This document shows positions 1-9,032 of a stretch of DNA of 64,000 bases, piece after piece. Every line of letters starts with the position of its first letter. Position 1 is the stretch's first letter. This DNA comes from Calothrix anomala FACHB-343. Its GTDB lineage: Bacteria; Cyanobacteriota; Cyanobacteriia; Cyanobacteriales; Nostocaceae. The notes beneath the pieces are model-generated. The model searched no databases. It was not told the origin of the DNA and saw nothing but the letters and a program-made list of their open reading frames with translations. The stretch covers positions 114,477 to 178,476 of the forward strand of contig NZ_JACJQG010000007.1 of assembly GCF_014696435.1 (NCBI RefSeq), read 5' to 3'. A program made the position numbers and the translations under genes.

Positions 1-887
1 ACTACATGAATTTCTGCACCCAAATGTTGTAATTGTTCGATGGCTTTAGTAACTGCTTGTTCTACTACCGAGTCTAAGCCTTCACCAAAGGTTTCTTTGA
101 TAATTCCGATGCGGATTTTTTTTCTGGCTTTCAGGTCTGGCTTTAAGGTAGCAGCATAATCGGGAATTTCCACTTTTAAGCTAGTGGAGTCTTTAGGATC
201 GTAACCTGCGATCGCACTTAATAATATCGCCGCATCTTCTACTGTCCGCCCAAACGGCCCGATTTGATCCAAAGAAGAAGCGTAAGCCACCAAACCATAA
301 CGCGAAACCAAGCCATAAGTAGGTTTTAAGCCAACTACACCGCAAAACGAAGCCGGTTGGCGAATTGATCCACCAGTATCCGAACCCAAGGCGACAACGC
401 ATTCATCAGCCGCCACAGCCGCAGCCGAACCGCCAGAAGAACCGCCAGGAACCCGCGATAAATCCCAAGGATTCGCTGTCACTTGGTAAGCTGAGTTTTC
501 TGTGGAACTACCCATAGCAAACTCATCCAAGTTGGTTTTACCCACCATCACCGCCCCAGCATCAGCCAGCTTTTGCGTTACTGTTGATTCATAAGGCGGT
601 ACAAAATTTTCTAAAATCCGGGAAGCGCAGGTAGTGGTAATACCTTTAGTACAAAGATTGTCTTTAATCCCGATAGGAATCCCTGCTAACAGTCCAATTT
701 CTTCACCAGCTGCGATTTTTGCATCCACCGCACGAGCCTGGTCTAACGCCTGTTGTGCAGTTACACACAAGAAACTGTGCAATTTCGGTTCTAAAGCTTG
801 GATGCGGTCTAAAGCTTCTTGGGTAATTTCAACAGCAGAACGTTCTTTTTTAATTAATTGTTCGTGCAACTCGCGGATGAATGCCAT
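1..887 (-). CDS. gatA: Asp-tRNA(Asn)/Glu-tRNA(Gln) amidotransferase subunit A, N-terminal part (cut by window edge)
   Basis: This is the amidase subunit of GatCAB, which turns Glu-tRNA(Gln) into Gln-tRNA(Gln) using ammonia from glutamine; it acts in the cytoplasm during translation. The frame is open from an ATG at 885-887 (protein start [20 protein letters not shown]) to the window edge, giving about 295 residues. It contains the amidase signature: GIKDN carries the catalytic lysine, and the Gly/Ser-rich [13 protein letters not shown] segment is followed by [16 protein letters not shown], which holds the serine pair of the Ser-cisSer-Lys triad. The family is usually about 480 residues, so roughly the last 190 lie outside the window. 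It is divergent from dnaE-C, with a 314-bp repeat-rich spacer between them. The identification is firm. Confidence 0.95.
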   Translation of the reverse strand, partial: MAFIRELHEQLIKKERSAVEITQEALDRIQALEPKLHSFLCVTAQQALDQARAVDAKIAAGEEIGLLAGIPIGIKDNLCTKGITTTCASRILENFVPPYESTVTQKLADAGAVMVGKTNLDEFAMGSSTENSAYQVTANPWDLSRVPGGSSGGSAAAVAADECVVALGSDTGGSIRQPASFCGVVGLKPTYGLVSRYGLVAYASSLDQIGPFGRTVEDAAILLSAIAGYDPKDSTSLKVEIPDYAATLKPDLKARKKIRIGIIKETFGEGLDSVVEQAVTKAIEQLQHLGAEIHV

Positions 888-930
888 GATTGCTTCCTTT
901 GTGTCTCAAGTCATTGATTTTAGTACATTA

Positions 931-1085
931 TGATTGGGAATTGGGCATTGGGCATGGGGCATTGGGCATGGGGCATTGGACATTGGTCAATAGTCAATAG
1001 TCAATAGTCAATAGTCAACAGTCATTTGTCCTCCTTGTCCCCCTTCCCTTGTCTCCCCTGCTCCCTGCTCCCTGCCCCCCTGCTC
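931..1085. repeat. Short tandem repeats between gatA and dnaE-C
   Basis: Three simple-repeat blocks follow each other: GGGCATT/GGGGCAT units (about 940-985), CAATAGT heptamers (about 987-1018) and a C-rich CTCCCTG block (about 1025-1085). They fill most of the divergent promoter spacer. The remaining 110 bp before dnaE-C contains one HIP1 site (GCGCGATCGC near 1150) and an AT-rich stretch where its promoter probably lies. Confidence 0.85.
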
Positions 1086-1201
1086 TATCTAGCTCCTAGC
1101 CCCTAAACTGTGCAATAGATTTTATATTATTGTCATTACCTAGCTAATAAGCGCGATCGCTGTTTACTCCATCTCATAAATTTACTGAAGATATTAATTT
1201 T

Positions 1202-2551
1202 ATGGTCAAAATAGTTACACGTAAATCTTTAGGCGTACAAAATGTTTACGATATTGGCGTAGAGCAAGACCATAATTTTGCGATTGAAAATGGTTTTATT
1301 GCTTCTAATTGTTTTAATAAATCTCACTCTACTGCTTACGGTTATGTAACTTATCAAACAGCATATTTAAAAGCTAATTATCCTTTAGAATATATGGCCG
1401 CTTTGTTGACGGCTAATAGTGGCGATACTGACAAGGTGCAAAAATATATCGCTACTTGTATCAGTATGAACATTCAAATTGAGCCGCCAGATATTAATCG
1501 CTCTGGGGTAGATTTTACACCAGCAGGCAACAAAATATTATTCGGTTTTTCGGCGGTGCGCAATGTGGGACAAAATGCGATCGCTTCTATTTTAGAAGCC
1601 AGAGAGGAAGGTGGTGAGTTTAAATCTTTAGGTGATTTTTGCGATCGCATTGATTTACGTGCTGTTAACAAGCGGACTTTGGAATCCCTGATATCTTGCG
1701 GTGCTTTCGACAAAATCCAATCTAACCGTCACCAGCTAACTCAAGACTTACCACTAGTGTATGATTGGGCACAATCTCGCGCTAAAGACAGATCTAGCGG
1801 TCAAGGTAGTATTTTTGACTTGTTAGGCGGGTTTTCTGCTGGTAGTGAGAAAAAAGCGAATAATGCTTTTGAAATTGCACCGAAAGCTCAAGCTGTGGAA
1901 GATTTTCCACCACAGAAAAAATTACAAATGGAAAAAGAACTTTTGGGGTTTTATGTGTCAGATCATCCCCTGAAAGCTCTTAAACAACCATCTTCAGTAC
2001 TCGCGCCAATTAATCTTTCTCAGCTTGGCGAACAAAGGGAAGATACACTGCTTTGTGCGGTTGTCATGCTCAATAATGTGAAAAAAGTGATGACCAAAAA
2101 AGGCGATCCAATGGCTATTTTACAAATCGAAGATTTAACTACTCAATCAGAAGCAGTAGTTTTTCCCAAAACCTACGAACGGATTAGTTCTCTACTCGTA
2201 GTTGATGCGAGATTAATTATTTGGGGAAAAGTAGATCGCCGCGAAGACCAAACACAATTGATTGTGGAAGATGCGGAAGTAGTTGATACTGTCAAAATGG
2301 TGATGGTAGAACTCACTCCTTCTCAAGCAGTCAATATTGAAGAACGCGATCGTTTAAGAAGCGTTTTAAAAGAACAATCAGGAGACAAAGATAAAGCGAA
2401 AATCCCTGTAATTGGCGTAGTTAAAGATGGAAATTCTCGACAACTTGTCCGATTTGGTCGTCAATTTTGGGTACAAGATTCTCTCAGTACCGTGATCGCT
2501 CTGCAAAATGCTAGATTCCCAGCACATATTAAACCGCTAACAGGTAGTTAA
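1202..2551 (+). CDS. dnaE: DNA polymerase III alpha subunit C-terminal half, fused to a split-intein C-fragment
   Basis: Residues 1-36 are a DnaE C-intein: block F reads YDIGVEQDHNF and block G reads NGFIASN, ending in Asn36 for cyclisation, followed by Cys37 as the +1 extein nucleophile (codon 1310-1312). Residues 37-449 are the C-extein. They start CFNKSHSTAYG, the end of the polymerase finger/palm region, continue through a helix-hairpin-helix part (AVNKRTLESLISCGAFD) and end in an OB-fold (about 280-360). In cyanobacteria the N-half (polymerase N-extein plus N-intein) is encoded at a distant locus, and protein trans-splicing makes active replicative polymerase; no N-half is present here. 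From memory the intein resembles Npu DnaE-C but is less basic. The ATG at 1202 is the only sensible start because it begins the intein exactly. Confidence 0.97.
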   Translation: MVKIVTRKSLGVQNVYDIGVEQDHNFAIENGFIASNCFNKSHSTAYGYVTYQTAYLKANYPLEYMAALLTANSGDTDKVQKYIATCISMNIQIEPPDINRSGVDFTPAGNKILFGFSAVRNVGQNAIASILEAREEGGEFKSLGDFCDRIDLRAVNKRTLESLISCGAFDKIQSNRHQLTQDLPLVYDWAQSRAKDRSSGQGSIFDLLGGFSAGSEKKANNAFEIAPKAQAVEDFPPQKKLQMEKELLGFYVSDHPLKALKQPSSVLAPINLSQLGEQREDTLLCAVVMLNNVKKVMTKKGDPMAILQIEDLTTQSEAVVFPKTYERISSLLVVDARLIIWGKVDRREDQTQLIVEDAEVVDTVKMVMVELTPSQAVNIEERDRLRSVLKEQSGDKDKAKIPVIGVVKDGNSRQLVRFGRQFWVQDSLSTVIALQNARFPAHIKPLTGS

Positions 2552-2587
2552 AGTCAGCTATTCTCCTTTTAAATTACACAATCCATT

Positions 2588-2644
2588 GTCAGGACTGTTG
2601 ACTGTTGACTGTTGACTGTTGACTGTTGACCGTTGACCGTTGAC
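2588..2644. repeat. TTGACTG heptamer array (about 8 units)
   Basis: Tandem 7-bp units TTGACTG, the last ones TTGACCG, lie 40 bp after the dnaE-C stop. No variable spacers are present. Confidence 0.9.
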
Positions 2645-2834
2645 TTGTCATTACTTATATTTGCTGAACGAGCTTGACATAACATTTACTACAACGTCAA
2701 CAGTATATAGCCGGAGACAAAAGCCCCTGTAGTTGGTTTTTTCCTTACTTATGCGGATGATACTTCCCTAATTAAGTGGTATCTTTTGATGCTATGCCAT
2801 TTAGGCAATAGTCAGGGGAAGGAGCTAGGATTTG

Positions 2835-3377
2835 ATGATCGTCAATGATCTACATAAATTTGTCTCATATTGTAAAAGAGTTCAACCCCAAACGTATGAG
2901 GATATCAAAAAATTTTTTGAAGGAGTGATTGTCTTTCCCTATGACAAGGAACTGCTATTGCAAGCCTATTTATTTTTAAATATCAAAACCTTATTTCCTT
3001 CATGTACTGAATTACTGCTATTTGAAAAATCGCCAATTGCAGATTATACAGATTTGGGTAAATGTGATTTCGTTTACCTAACAAATCGGGGTAATATACT
3101 TTTGATTGAAACTAAATTTATAGACACAGAAGCAACAGGAGCAACAGAAAGAAAACGCAGGAACAAGCATAGAAATAAAGTTTTTGAACAAGTTATTACT
3201 TTAAAAAGCCGATTTAGTGAATATTGGCATATTAGAAATGAGCAATTAGAATGTGGCGTATTTACCACAGATCCAGAAGTAGATTGGCGGGGTAATGGCG
3301 TCAACGTAGTCACTAAATCAGTCACTATTGAAAATTTAGAGAAATGGCGCAGAAATTATCAAATAATTCGCGATTAA
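2835..3377 (+). CDS. Putative PD-(D/E)XK-fold nuclease-like protein, orphan
   Basis: This 180-residue protein has the core of a PD-(D/E)XK nuclease fold: an aspartate in GKCDFVYL (about residue 78), then 14 residues later IETK (Glu92, Lys94) in a predicted beta-hairpin. It is followed by a Lys/Arg-rich helix (ERKRRNKHRNK), suitable for nucleic-acid contact. No membrane segment or signal peptide is visible. ATG 2835 is chosen over the overlapping TTG at 2832 because AAGGAG lies about 10 bp upstream. No methyltransferase, specificity subunit or immunity gene is adjacent, so it is not an obvious restriction system. I do not recognise the family. The nuclease reading rests on the motif alone; it could be a non-catalytic fold relative. 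Confidence 0.6.
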   Translation: MIVNDLHKFVSYCKRVQPQTYEDIKKFFEGVIVFPYDKELLLQAYLFLNIKTLFPSCTELLLFEKSPIADYTDLGKCDFVYLTNRGNILLIETKFIDTEATGATERKRRNKHRNKVFEQVITLKSRFSEYWHIRNEQLECGVFTTDPEVDWRGNGVNVVTKSVTIENLEKWRRNYQIIRD

Positions 3378-3775
3378 TTATTCAAAATTAATTGCTATTT
3401 CTGGTACAACTAGCTGCGAATCATTCGTTAATATTTTTATTAATCTCAATATAGAAATTTAACTAAATTTTTTACCTAGAGCAATTTCTCCTAAAACTAC
3501 CTGTAATTAGTAATTCCTCATACCTTATACCAATTCTCCAAAATGCAGCAACAGATCCAATCTCAAAAACCCTTGCTACATATGGCTTTCTTAATTTTGA
3601 ATTTTGAATTTTGAATTTTGAATTTTGAATTGGTATTACCTGCTCCTAAACTTAGTTTTTCAATAAATATACTTATGTAAAATTTATTACATTTTTTTAT
3701 CTAGGAAATTAGATTTCCCCTCGGTTTTCTCAAAAGCCATCACGAATCCGCACGCATTTAGTACAAATGTACTAA
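3378..3775. other. Intergenic spacer, AT-rich, with TTTTGAA repeat
   Basis: No gene is seen in these 398 bp. About 3592-3631 holds five TTTGAAT-type 7-bp units. The rest is AT-rich sequence that may carry the promoter of the gene starting near 3776-3824. Confidence 0.6.
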
Positions 3776-4252
3776 ATGCTGCTAAAATACCTTCAACGCC
3801 AGTTACCCATCATCAGCAACACCATGAAACCTTACGCAGACAACAACACCAAAGCTGATTTGCACGAAATTGCGCTATTACAGACAAAAACTATATCAAC
3901 TGCGTTAGCCACAAGAGCGATCGCGCCATTGCAACTGCCAGAGGATAATCAAGATAATGAGACCGATGCTTTACTAGTGCAAGCACAACGCATCAATCAA
4001 ATGGCTGCACAGTTAGAAGCAATGATTTTAGAGTTCAAGACAACCGCTAGCAAACTCCAAGAAAAAGGTAAGCCATACAAAAGCATTTGCGAGTATTTAC
4101 CAATTAGCGTTCCTTGGGTAATCCAGAAGCAAGATCGGTCATTTATCTTTACAATGCAAAAAGTAGATATCTTTAAAGCCGAAAGACAAGCAGCACAGCT
4201 AGCACAGCAACTACGTCAGCATAGCAAAATTAAAGAAGAGCGATCGCACTAA
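3776..4252 (+). CDS. Hypothetical protein, Gln/Ala-rich helices
   Basis: I do not recognise this 158-residue protein. The middle (about residues 60-100) is helical and Gln/Ala-rich (LVQAQRINQMAAQLEAMILEF), suggesting a coiled coil. It is followed by a short segment with Pro and Trp (YLPISVPWVIQKQDRSFIF) and a second amphipathic helix ending in a basic tail. No signal peptide or membrane span is visible. An internal ATG at 3824 (MKPYADNNT) is an equally good start, which would leave 142 residues. Codon use resembles the neighbours. It is probably a real gene of unknown function. Confidence 0.55.
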   Translation: MLLKYLQRQLPIISNTMKPYADNNTKADLHEIALLQTKTISTALATRAIAPLQLPEDNQDNETDALLVQAQRINQMAAQLEAMILEFKTTASKLQEKGKPYKSICEYLPISVPWVIQKQDRSFIFTMQKVDIFKAERQAAQLAQQLRQHSKIKEERSH

Positions 4253-4257
4253 CATTA

Positions 4258-4281
4258 CCACTGACCATTGACCATTGACAA
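4258..4281. repeat. TGACCAT heptamers
   Basis: About three CATTGAC/TGACCAT units lie just after the stop at 4252. Confidence 0.75.
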
Positions 4282-4389
4282 ATCTTAAAGATCCGAAATC
4301 ATAACTATCGCCCAACCGATAAACTGTAAAAGTTATGCTGTTTTACAGTGGTAATAGATAATTCTTGTTTAAAGTCTCTAGCACCACGA

Positions 4390-4437
4390 GCCTTTGTAGT
4401 TGGCAAATTTACTGTCAAAGCACAAAGGCGAAACTAC
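4390..4437 (+). promoter_or_regulatory. Hairpin with two alternative pairings upstream of the DUF6464-like gene
   Basis: GCCTTTGT (4390-4397) pairs with ACAAAGGC (4422-4429). The overlapping GTAGTT (4396-4401) can instead pair with AACTAC (4432-4437). The two cannot form together, as in attenuators, but no known riboswitch core was recognised. It may also be a simple 5'-UTR hairpin. Confidence 0.35.
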
Positions 4438-4516
4438 CTAATAGCTGCACTTAGAAAAACAATCCTAGTGCAATATCAGGGGTAATAAATCAGCAAATCA
4501 AACAGTCAAGGAAAAA

Positions 4517-4867
4517 ATGTTAAGGACTCTTTTGGTAATCGCCATTGGTTTCTTACCTTCCCTGTTCTCCCTGTGGGTAATCCGCAAAACTCATTTGCGG
4601 ACACGTTTAAGAATGAGACAAGCAGCCATGAATGTCTCAGGGATGCGGGTTAGACAAAATATCAGGTCTATTGAAGGCGATACTGGCGGCAGCCTCTCTG
4701 GGGAACGCTATTATTTAGAAGGGGTTGGTTACTTAGTTGGTGACATCAGCTGCAAATTCAATGCTAGATCCGGCTATATCCGTTGCGCTGTCAACCCCGA
4801 TGGGCCTTGTCAGGGATGTCGTCACTACGAACCAAAAGAATTAGCTGGGAGCGAACAGAGAACGTAA
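4517..4867 (+). CDS. DUF6464-like small protein with N-terminal membrane anchor
   Basis: This 116-residue protein begins with one hydrophobic segment (LLVIAIGFLPSLFSLWVI, about residues 4-21) and a basic stretch (RKTHLRTRLRMR), so the C-terminal part should stay in the cytoplasm. The conserved-looking C-terminal block FNARSGYIRCAVNPDGPCQGC plus HYE contains three cysteines (Cys91, Cys98 and Cys101 approximately), possibly a metal or redox site. I associate this block from memory with the cyanobacterial DUF6464 family. No function is known to me. It stands alone between two spacers longer than 250 bp and is probably monocistronic. Confidence 0.6.
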   Translation: MLRTLLVIAIGFLPSLFSLWVIRKTHLRTRLRMRQAAMNVSGMRVRQNIRSIEGDTGGSLSGERYYLEGVGYLVGDISCKFNARSGYIRCAVNPDGPCQGCRHYEPKELAGSEQRT

Positions 4868-5033
4868 AAATCAGCTTTACCCTATTGATTTCAGGCTATG
4901 CACTCTCCCAAAAATGTGTCAAACTGACTCTAAATTTCGTCAATTTTTGTTATTAAATAACCAAATATTAGCAGTTATTAATATTTTTTTATCAACAATT
5001 AAGGGAACTCCAAAAAATAAATTATGCCAAATT

Positions 5034-5060
5034 GTAGGGGCGGGGTAACCCCGCCCCTAC
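5034..5060. repeat. GTAGGGGCGGGG palindrome
   Basis: GTAGGGGCGGGG (5034-5045), a TAA loop, then the perfect complement CCCCGCCCCTAC (5049-5060). It has no T-tract, so it is not a clear terminator. The same GC-rich palindrome recurs at 44347-44369. The 322-bp spacer around it shows nothing else recognisable. Confidence 0.85.
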
Positions 5061-5190
5061 GAGTTGCGGATGTGGTAAGTTAATGATTAGAATATTTTTT
5101 TATTTGGAAGTCTCTAATAGGCGATCAATAACATTGGCTCAAATATAAATATAATACTGTCCTTTCAGTTTATTACTACTATTAAAAAAT

Positions 5191-5637
5191 ATGACAATTT
5201 ATTTTTATACTGTTGGCGAAGAATATGGTTGTTTTTCCAACTTTTCACGCCACGGTTTTGAATTAGATGGCTTGTATTGGTTTACTAGCGAGCATTATTT
5301 TCAAGCACAAAAATTTATTGGTACTGACCATGTAGAACAAATCCGGTTAGTTAAAAGCCCTAAAGAAGCAGCAAAAATGGGTCGCGAACGCAGTCGTCCT
5401 CTCAGAAAGGATTGGGAACAAGTTAAAGATGATGTGATGAGAAAAGCTGTACTGCAAAAATTTACTACCCATACAGATATTAGAGAAATTTTACTTTCTA
5501 CAGGTAATGAAGAAATTATTGAAAACTCCCCGATAGATTTTTACTGGGGTTGTGGTGCTGATGGTAGTGGTAAAAATATGTTGGGAATAATTTTAATGGA
5601 GGTGAGAGAAAAACTTCGTTTAGTTACAACAATTTAG
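5191..5637 (+). CDS. NADAR family protein (YbiA-like N-glycosidase)
   Basis: This 148-residue protein covers the full NADAR (DUF1768) domain. The conserved blocks are GCFSNFSRHGFELDG (residues 13-27), the TSEHYFQAQKF segment (32-42) with Glu34, and the C-terminal WGCGADGSGKNMLG. Family members such as E. coli YbiA remove damaged riboflavin-synthesis intermediates by cleaving an N-glycosidic bond. Related proteins also process ADP-ribose on nucleic acids or NAD-linked defence metabolites. This copy has no fused domain and no adjacent riboflavin or ADP-ribosyltransferase gene. A stand-alone metabolite-repair role is the simplest reading, but the substrate cannot be told from the sequence. Confidence 0.85.
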   Translation: MTIYFYTVGEEYGCFSNFSRHGFELDGLYWFTSEHYFQAQKFIGTDHVEQIRLVKSPKEAAKMGRERSRPLRKDWEQVKDDVMRKAVLQKFTTHTDIREILLSTGNEEIIENSPIDFYWGCGADGSGKNMLGIILMEVREKLRLVTTI

Positions 5638-5748
5638 GGGTGAAAATGTAATTTTACGGACGAATTCGTAGAAAATTAGACTGAGTGAAGATTTACTGAC
5701 TATTTTGGGCATACTAGACATATCAGCGAACTTAATAGGACTTGGTCG

Positions 5749-6843
5749 ATGTCTACAGGCGGATGGAATCCTGACTTTCAGAAAAAAGATCCTTTAAATA
5801 TTCCCAAAAAATCCGGGAAATTAAAGCAGCAAAACACCATTACCCATGATTTTGACCAAGCTTCGCCAGAAGATATTACTCTTTACGAAGAAAGTAACCA
5901 TCAGTTATCAGAAGCATCTCAACTACTGCGACAAGGAGTAAAACAGCAAAAAGCTGGTGATTTAACCGCAGCAATTAAGACTTTAGAAGCATCTTTTGTG
6001 CTATTTCAAGCCGCAGGCCATTCTCCTAGACAAGAACAGGTATTATCTTTATTAGCATTAATAGCTTATACAGTAGGAGACTACCAAAAAACTATTTCCT
6101 ATTGTCAACAATGTTTATCCTTGATGGGAGAAGAATCAGATATATCCTTGCGGATACAAGTGCTTTCCCATTTAGGAAATTCTTACCGTCACATCAACAA
6201 TTATGAACAAGCTATTAAGTTTTTAGAAGAAAGTTTGCAAATTACTCAGCAACAGTCAGACAAGCGTAGTCAAGTCGCAGCTTTAAATAATCTGGGTTTA
6301 TTGTATAAAGCCTTAGGTAACTTGGAACAGGCGATTAATTATCAAGAACAGAGTTTAACAATTGTTCAAGAACTGCAAGATCGTTGGGGTGAGGAACAAG
6401 TACTCAAAAATTTAGGTAATGCATGGTATGCATTAGATGATTACACAAAAGCGATCGCATATTATGAAAAGTGTGTAGTCTTATGCCGTTCTTTGAAAAA
6501 TCTGCGTAGTGCTGTACATGTCCTGAAAAATCTAGGTAATGCTTGCTATGCTTTAAGCGATTATGCCAAAGCCATGATTTATTACGAAGAACGATTGCAA
6601 GTAGCCAGAGAACTTCAAGACAAGCGCAGTGAAGAACAGTCTTTAGGAAGTTTAGGAGTAGCTTGTGAGGCTTTAGGCGATTATAACAAAGCGATCGCCT
6701 ATCACGAACAACGTTTATATTTAGCCAAAGCCCTAAAAGACATTCGCAGTCAAGAACAAGCACTCGCTAGTCTCAAACTTGCTTGTTACGCCTTAGGCGA
6801 TTATGCCAAAGCCATGCAATATCAAACAATGGAACCAGAATAA
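5749..6843 (+). CDS. Tetratricopeptide-repeat protein
   Basis: This 364-residue protein is built of TPR units. After a polar N-terminus (about 1-50), helical pairs begin around residue 60. From about 110 there are six or more 40-residue units with alternating patterns such as LNNLGLLYKALGNLEQAINYQEQSL. The 40- rather than 34-residue spacing is typical of Kinesin-light-chain/NB-ARC-type TPRs. There is no catalytic domain, signal peptide or membrane segment. It should be a protein-binding scaffold in the cytoplasm; no partner is encoded beside it. Adjacent units are similar in DNA sequence, suggesting growth by tandem duplication. Confidence 0.85.
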   Translation: MSTGGWNPDFQKKDPLNIPKKSGKLKQQNTITHDFDQASPEDITLYEESNHQLSEASQLLRQGVKQQKAGDLTAAIKTLEASFVLFQAAGHSPRQEQVLSLLALIAYTVGDYQKTISYCQQCLSLMGEESDISLRIQVLSHLGNSYRHINNYEQAIKFLEESLQITQQQSDKRSQVAALNNLGLLYKALGNLEQAINYQEQSLTIVQELQDRWGEEQVLKNLGNAWYALDDYTKAIAYYEKCVVLCRSLKNLRSAVHVLKNLGNACYALSDYAKAMIYYEERLQVARELQDKRSEEQSLGSLGVACEALGDYNKAIAYHEQRLYLAKALKDIRSQEQALASLKLACYALGDYAKAMQYQTMEPE

Positions 6844-6985
6844 TTCTGGCTCTCCAAACAATCTCACATCTCTCTCCCCTAGCCCCTAGCCCCTATTTTC
6901 AACACAGACAACTGATACAATAAAGGTTTGGTAAATATTGCCCGCAAATTTCACAGGCGCGACTTACCCCCAAGTTCAGATTGTC

Positions 6986-7669
6986 ATGAGCAACGAAACC
7001 CAACTCAGTCTATTTGACGAATCCAGCTTTAACCAAAAAAACCTAATTCCTACAGACGCCAAAATTCCCATACCTTCTAATACATATTCCGACATGACTG
7101 AGTTGGCACAACACTGCAATCAGTGCCGCCGTTGTGGATTAGGAGACAACCGTACTCATGCAGTCGTAGGGCGTGGAAACCTCAAAGCACAGATTATGGT
7201 TGTTGGGGAAGCACCAGGTCAAAATGAAGACGAAACAGGTTTACCCTTTGTCGGCAAATCTGGGCAGTTATTAGAGAAAATTTTAGCATCTGTTCATCTC
7301 AGTACAGAGCATGATGTATACATTTGTAACATCAACAAATGCCGCCCACCAGAGAATCGGGTTCCGACTACTGAAGAAATGACAGCTTGTTTGCCTTATT
7401 TATTAGAACAAATTCGCCTGGTAGATCCAAAAATTATTCTGTTAACTGGTGCCACTGCTGTTAAAGGTTTAACTGGTGATAAACGCGGGATTACGAAAAT
7501 TCGCGGGCAGTGGATCGAGTGGCAAGGGCGTTTGTGTATGCCAATTTTCCACCCTTCCTATCTACTGCGTAACCCTTCCAGAGAAGTAAATAGTCCAAAA
7601 TGGCTCATGTGGCAAGATATACAAGCTGTACGTGCCAAGTACGACGAAATCACAGGTAGTAACAAATAG
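6986..7669 (+). CDS. Uracil-DNA glycosylase, family 4 (Fe-S type)
   Basis: Removes uracil from DNA in base excision repair. The start is set at ATG 6986 (protein MSNETQLSLF) rather than a TTG at 6938, because the intervening residues show no conservation pattern. The four cysteines expected to bind the 4Fe-4S cluster are visible at about Cys47, Cys50, Cys119 (NKCRPPENR) and Cys135. Motif 1, GEAPG, is at about 74-78, and motif 2, HPSYLL, is near the C-terminus. The roughly 35 residues before the first cysteine are an N-terminal extension of low conservation. The gene follows the TPR gene on the same strand after about 140 bp. Confidence 0.93.
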   Translation: MSNETQLSLFDESSFNQKNLIPTDAKIPIPSNTYSDMTELAQHCNQCRRCGLGDNRTHAVVGRGNLKAQIMVVGEAPGQNEDETGLPFVGKSGQLLEKILASVHLSTEHDVYICNINKCRPPENRVPTTEEMTACLPYLLEQIRLVDPKIILLTGATAVKGLTGDKRGITKIRGQWIEWQGRLCMPIFHPSYLLRNPSREVNSPKWLMWQDIQAVRAKYDEITGSNK

Positions 7670-7723
7670 CCAACAACATAGAATTGGCAATTGAAATAGT
7701 CAACAGTCAACAGTCAACAGTCA

Positions 7724-7786
7724 GTAGGGGCGGGTTTATTGAGAATAATCGTTGCTCAGTGAGGATATTTGTGAACCCGCCCGTAC
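7724..7786. repeat. 63-bp MITE-like inverted repeat (GTAGGGGCGGGT ends)
   Basis: The left arm GTAGGGGCGGGTTTA and right arm TGAACCCGCCCGTAC are imperfect inverted repeats around a 33-bp AT-rich core. CAACAGT heptamers flank it on both sides (7697-7722 and about 7796-7820). Confidence 0.8.
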
Positions 7787-7890
7787 AGTTGTCATCAGTC
7801 AACATTCATCAGTCAACAGTTATTTCTCGTGATACAGGACAAGTCAGACTCAATTAGGGCAATCTAAGAGTAGTAGAAATATCGTAAATT

Positions 7891-8301
7891 ATGGACGCAG
7901 CTAAACGCCTTGCTACTCTCAACCGCATCCGCAAACTCAGTCGCCTGATGGATACATCTATACGCATTCCTGGTATAGGTTTTCGTATAGGAATAGACCC
8001 GATTATTGGGTTGATTCCTGGTGCAGGTGATTTAATTAGTACAGGGTTTTCAGCTTACATCATATTTTTAGCCACACGCTTTGGTCTACCACACCGAGAT
8101 TTAGCGAAAATGATATTTAATGTAGGTTTAGAGGCGGTTGTTGGTACTGTGCCTTTGGTAGGTGATTTGTTTGACGCTTTCTATAAATCTAATATTCGTA
8201 ATTTAGAAATTTTAGAGCAACATTTAACAGTCGTTGAACCGGAAATTGCCACAGTCCCTGTAGAAAATTACGCCATTAAAAGCTCAACTGCTTCTTCCTA
8301 G
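7891..8301 (+). CDS. DUF4112 membrane protein
   Basis: This 136-residue protein matches the DUF4112 layout. An N-terminal basic helix (LNRIRKLSRLMD) precedes the conserved FRIGIDPIIGLIPGAGDL block (about 31-48), a hydrophobic span STGFSAYIIFLATRFGL (about 50-66), then a second conserved loop VGTVPLVGDLFDAFYKSN (about 91-108). Family members are small membrane proteins of unknown role. The gene is preceded by a MITE-like repeat and followed by a long empty spacer, so it is likely transcribed alone. Confidence 0.85.
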   Translation: MDAAKRLATLNRIRKLSRLMDTSIRIPGIGFRIGIDPIIGLIPGAGDLISTGFSAYIIFLATRFGLPHRDLAKMIFNVGLEAVVGTVPLVGDLFDAFYKSNIRNLEILEQHLTVVEPEIATVPVENYAIKSSTASS

Positions 8302-9032
8302 TTCAGCAAATACACTCACCCTATTGGACACATTACAAACTGGCTGATTGCAAGGTCTAAGGTAATAACTATTACGGTACTATAAGATACAAGAAGGTTA
8401 GAAAAAGTCCTAGCTCCGGCCTTTACTTACAAAAACTGAACTTGAATGTATCCAGCAACCTCACATAACTGTGGGGTTGTTCTTTAGGCAGAAAATTTGA
8501 TAGATAGATTGATCGGGTTGGGGTTTAGGTACGAAAATCTATATAGTTTGGTTTATTCACACCGATTTACTTATTTAATAAATATTAATTATTTCGATGG
8601 GTAATACCAAACCTACAAAGTTTTAATCTGCTATAAAAGCTAATGGGAAGTTATGGCTCTTTCTTGTTAGCTATCAGAGCCATCAAATATTTCTTACTGG
8701 GGTATTTTTTATTAGGGTTAACCTCTGCGTAACTGAATGAAGCTAGAAGTTAATCAAAATTAGAAAAAATGTGACAGTTGGGTATAAGCATAAAATTATA
8801 ACTTAAGCATAAATTAGCAAAAAGCTTAATTTATCTAAGCACCAGGATGCCAAGGACGCCAAGAATTTGTTGAGCGTGTATAAGTTATAGAAATATTTTC
8901 TATGCATAATTTTATGTGCTATGGGATATCATCTTCGTAGTATGAGTTAACCCTCCTAAAAATTTTTTATGCAACTGTACCGCTCGCTATATTTTTAAAA
9001 CTAGGAAATAAATTTGAGGAACTCGTGAGGAA
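8302..9032. other. Long intergenic spacer before the pentapeptide gene
   Basis: In these 731 AT-rich bases I see no ORF with coding character and no tRNA. A remnant of a dispersed repeat (GCACCAGGATGCCAAGGACG, about 8838-8857) is present. A regulatory RNA or promoter is possible, but I see no structure that supports one. Confidence 0.5.

Noticed and set aside
6404-6763. 119-codon minus-strand frame in the TPR gene
   Set aside because: Shadow of the TPR repeats; repetitive and opposite to a well-supported gene.
8302-9032. tRNA or riboswitch in the long spacer
   Set aside because: No T-loop or acceptor pairing and no known riboswitch core was found by eye.
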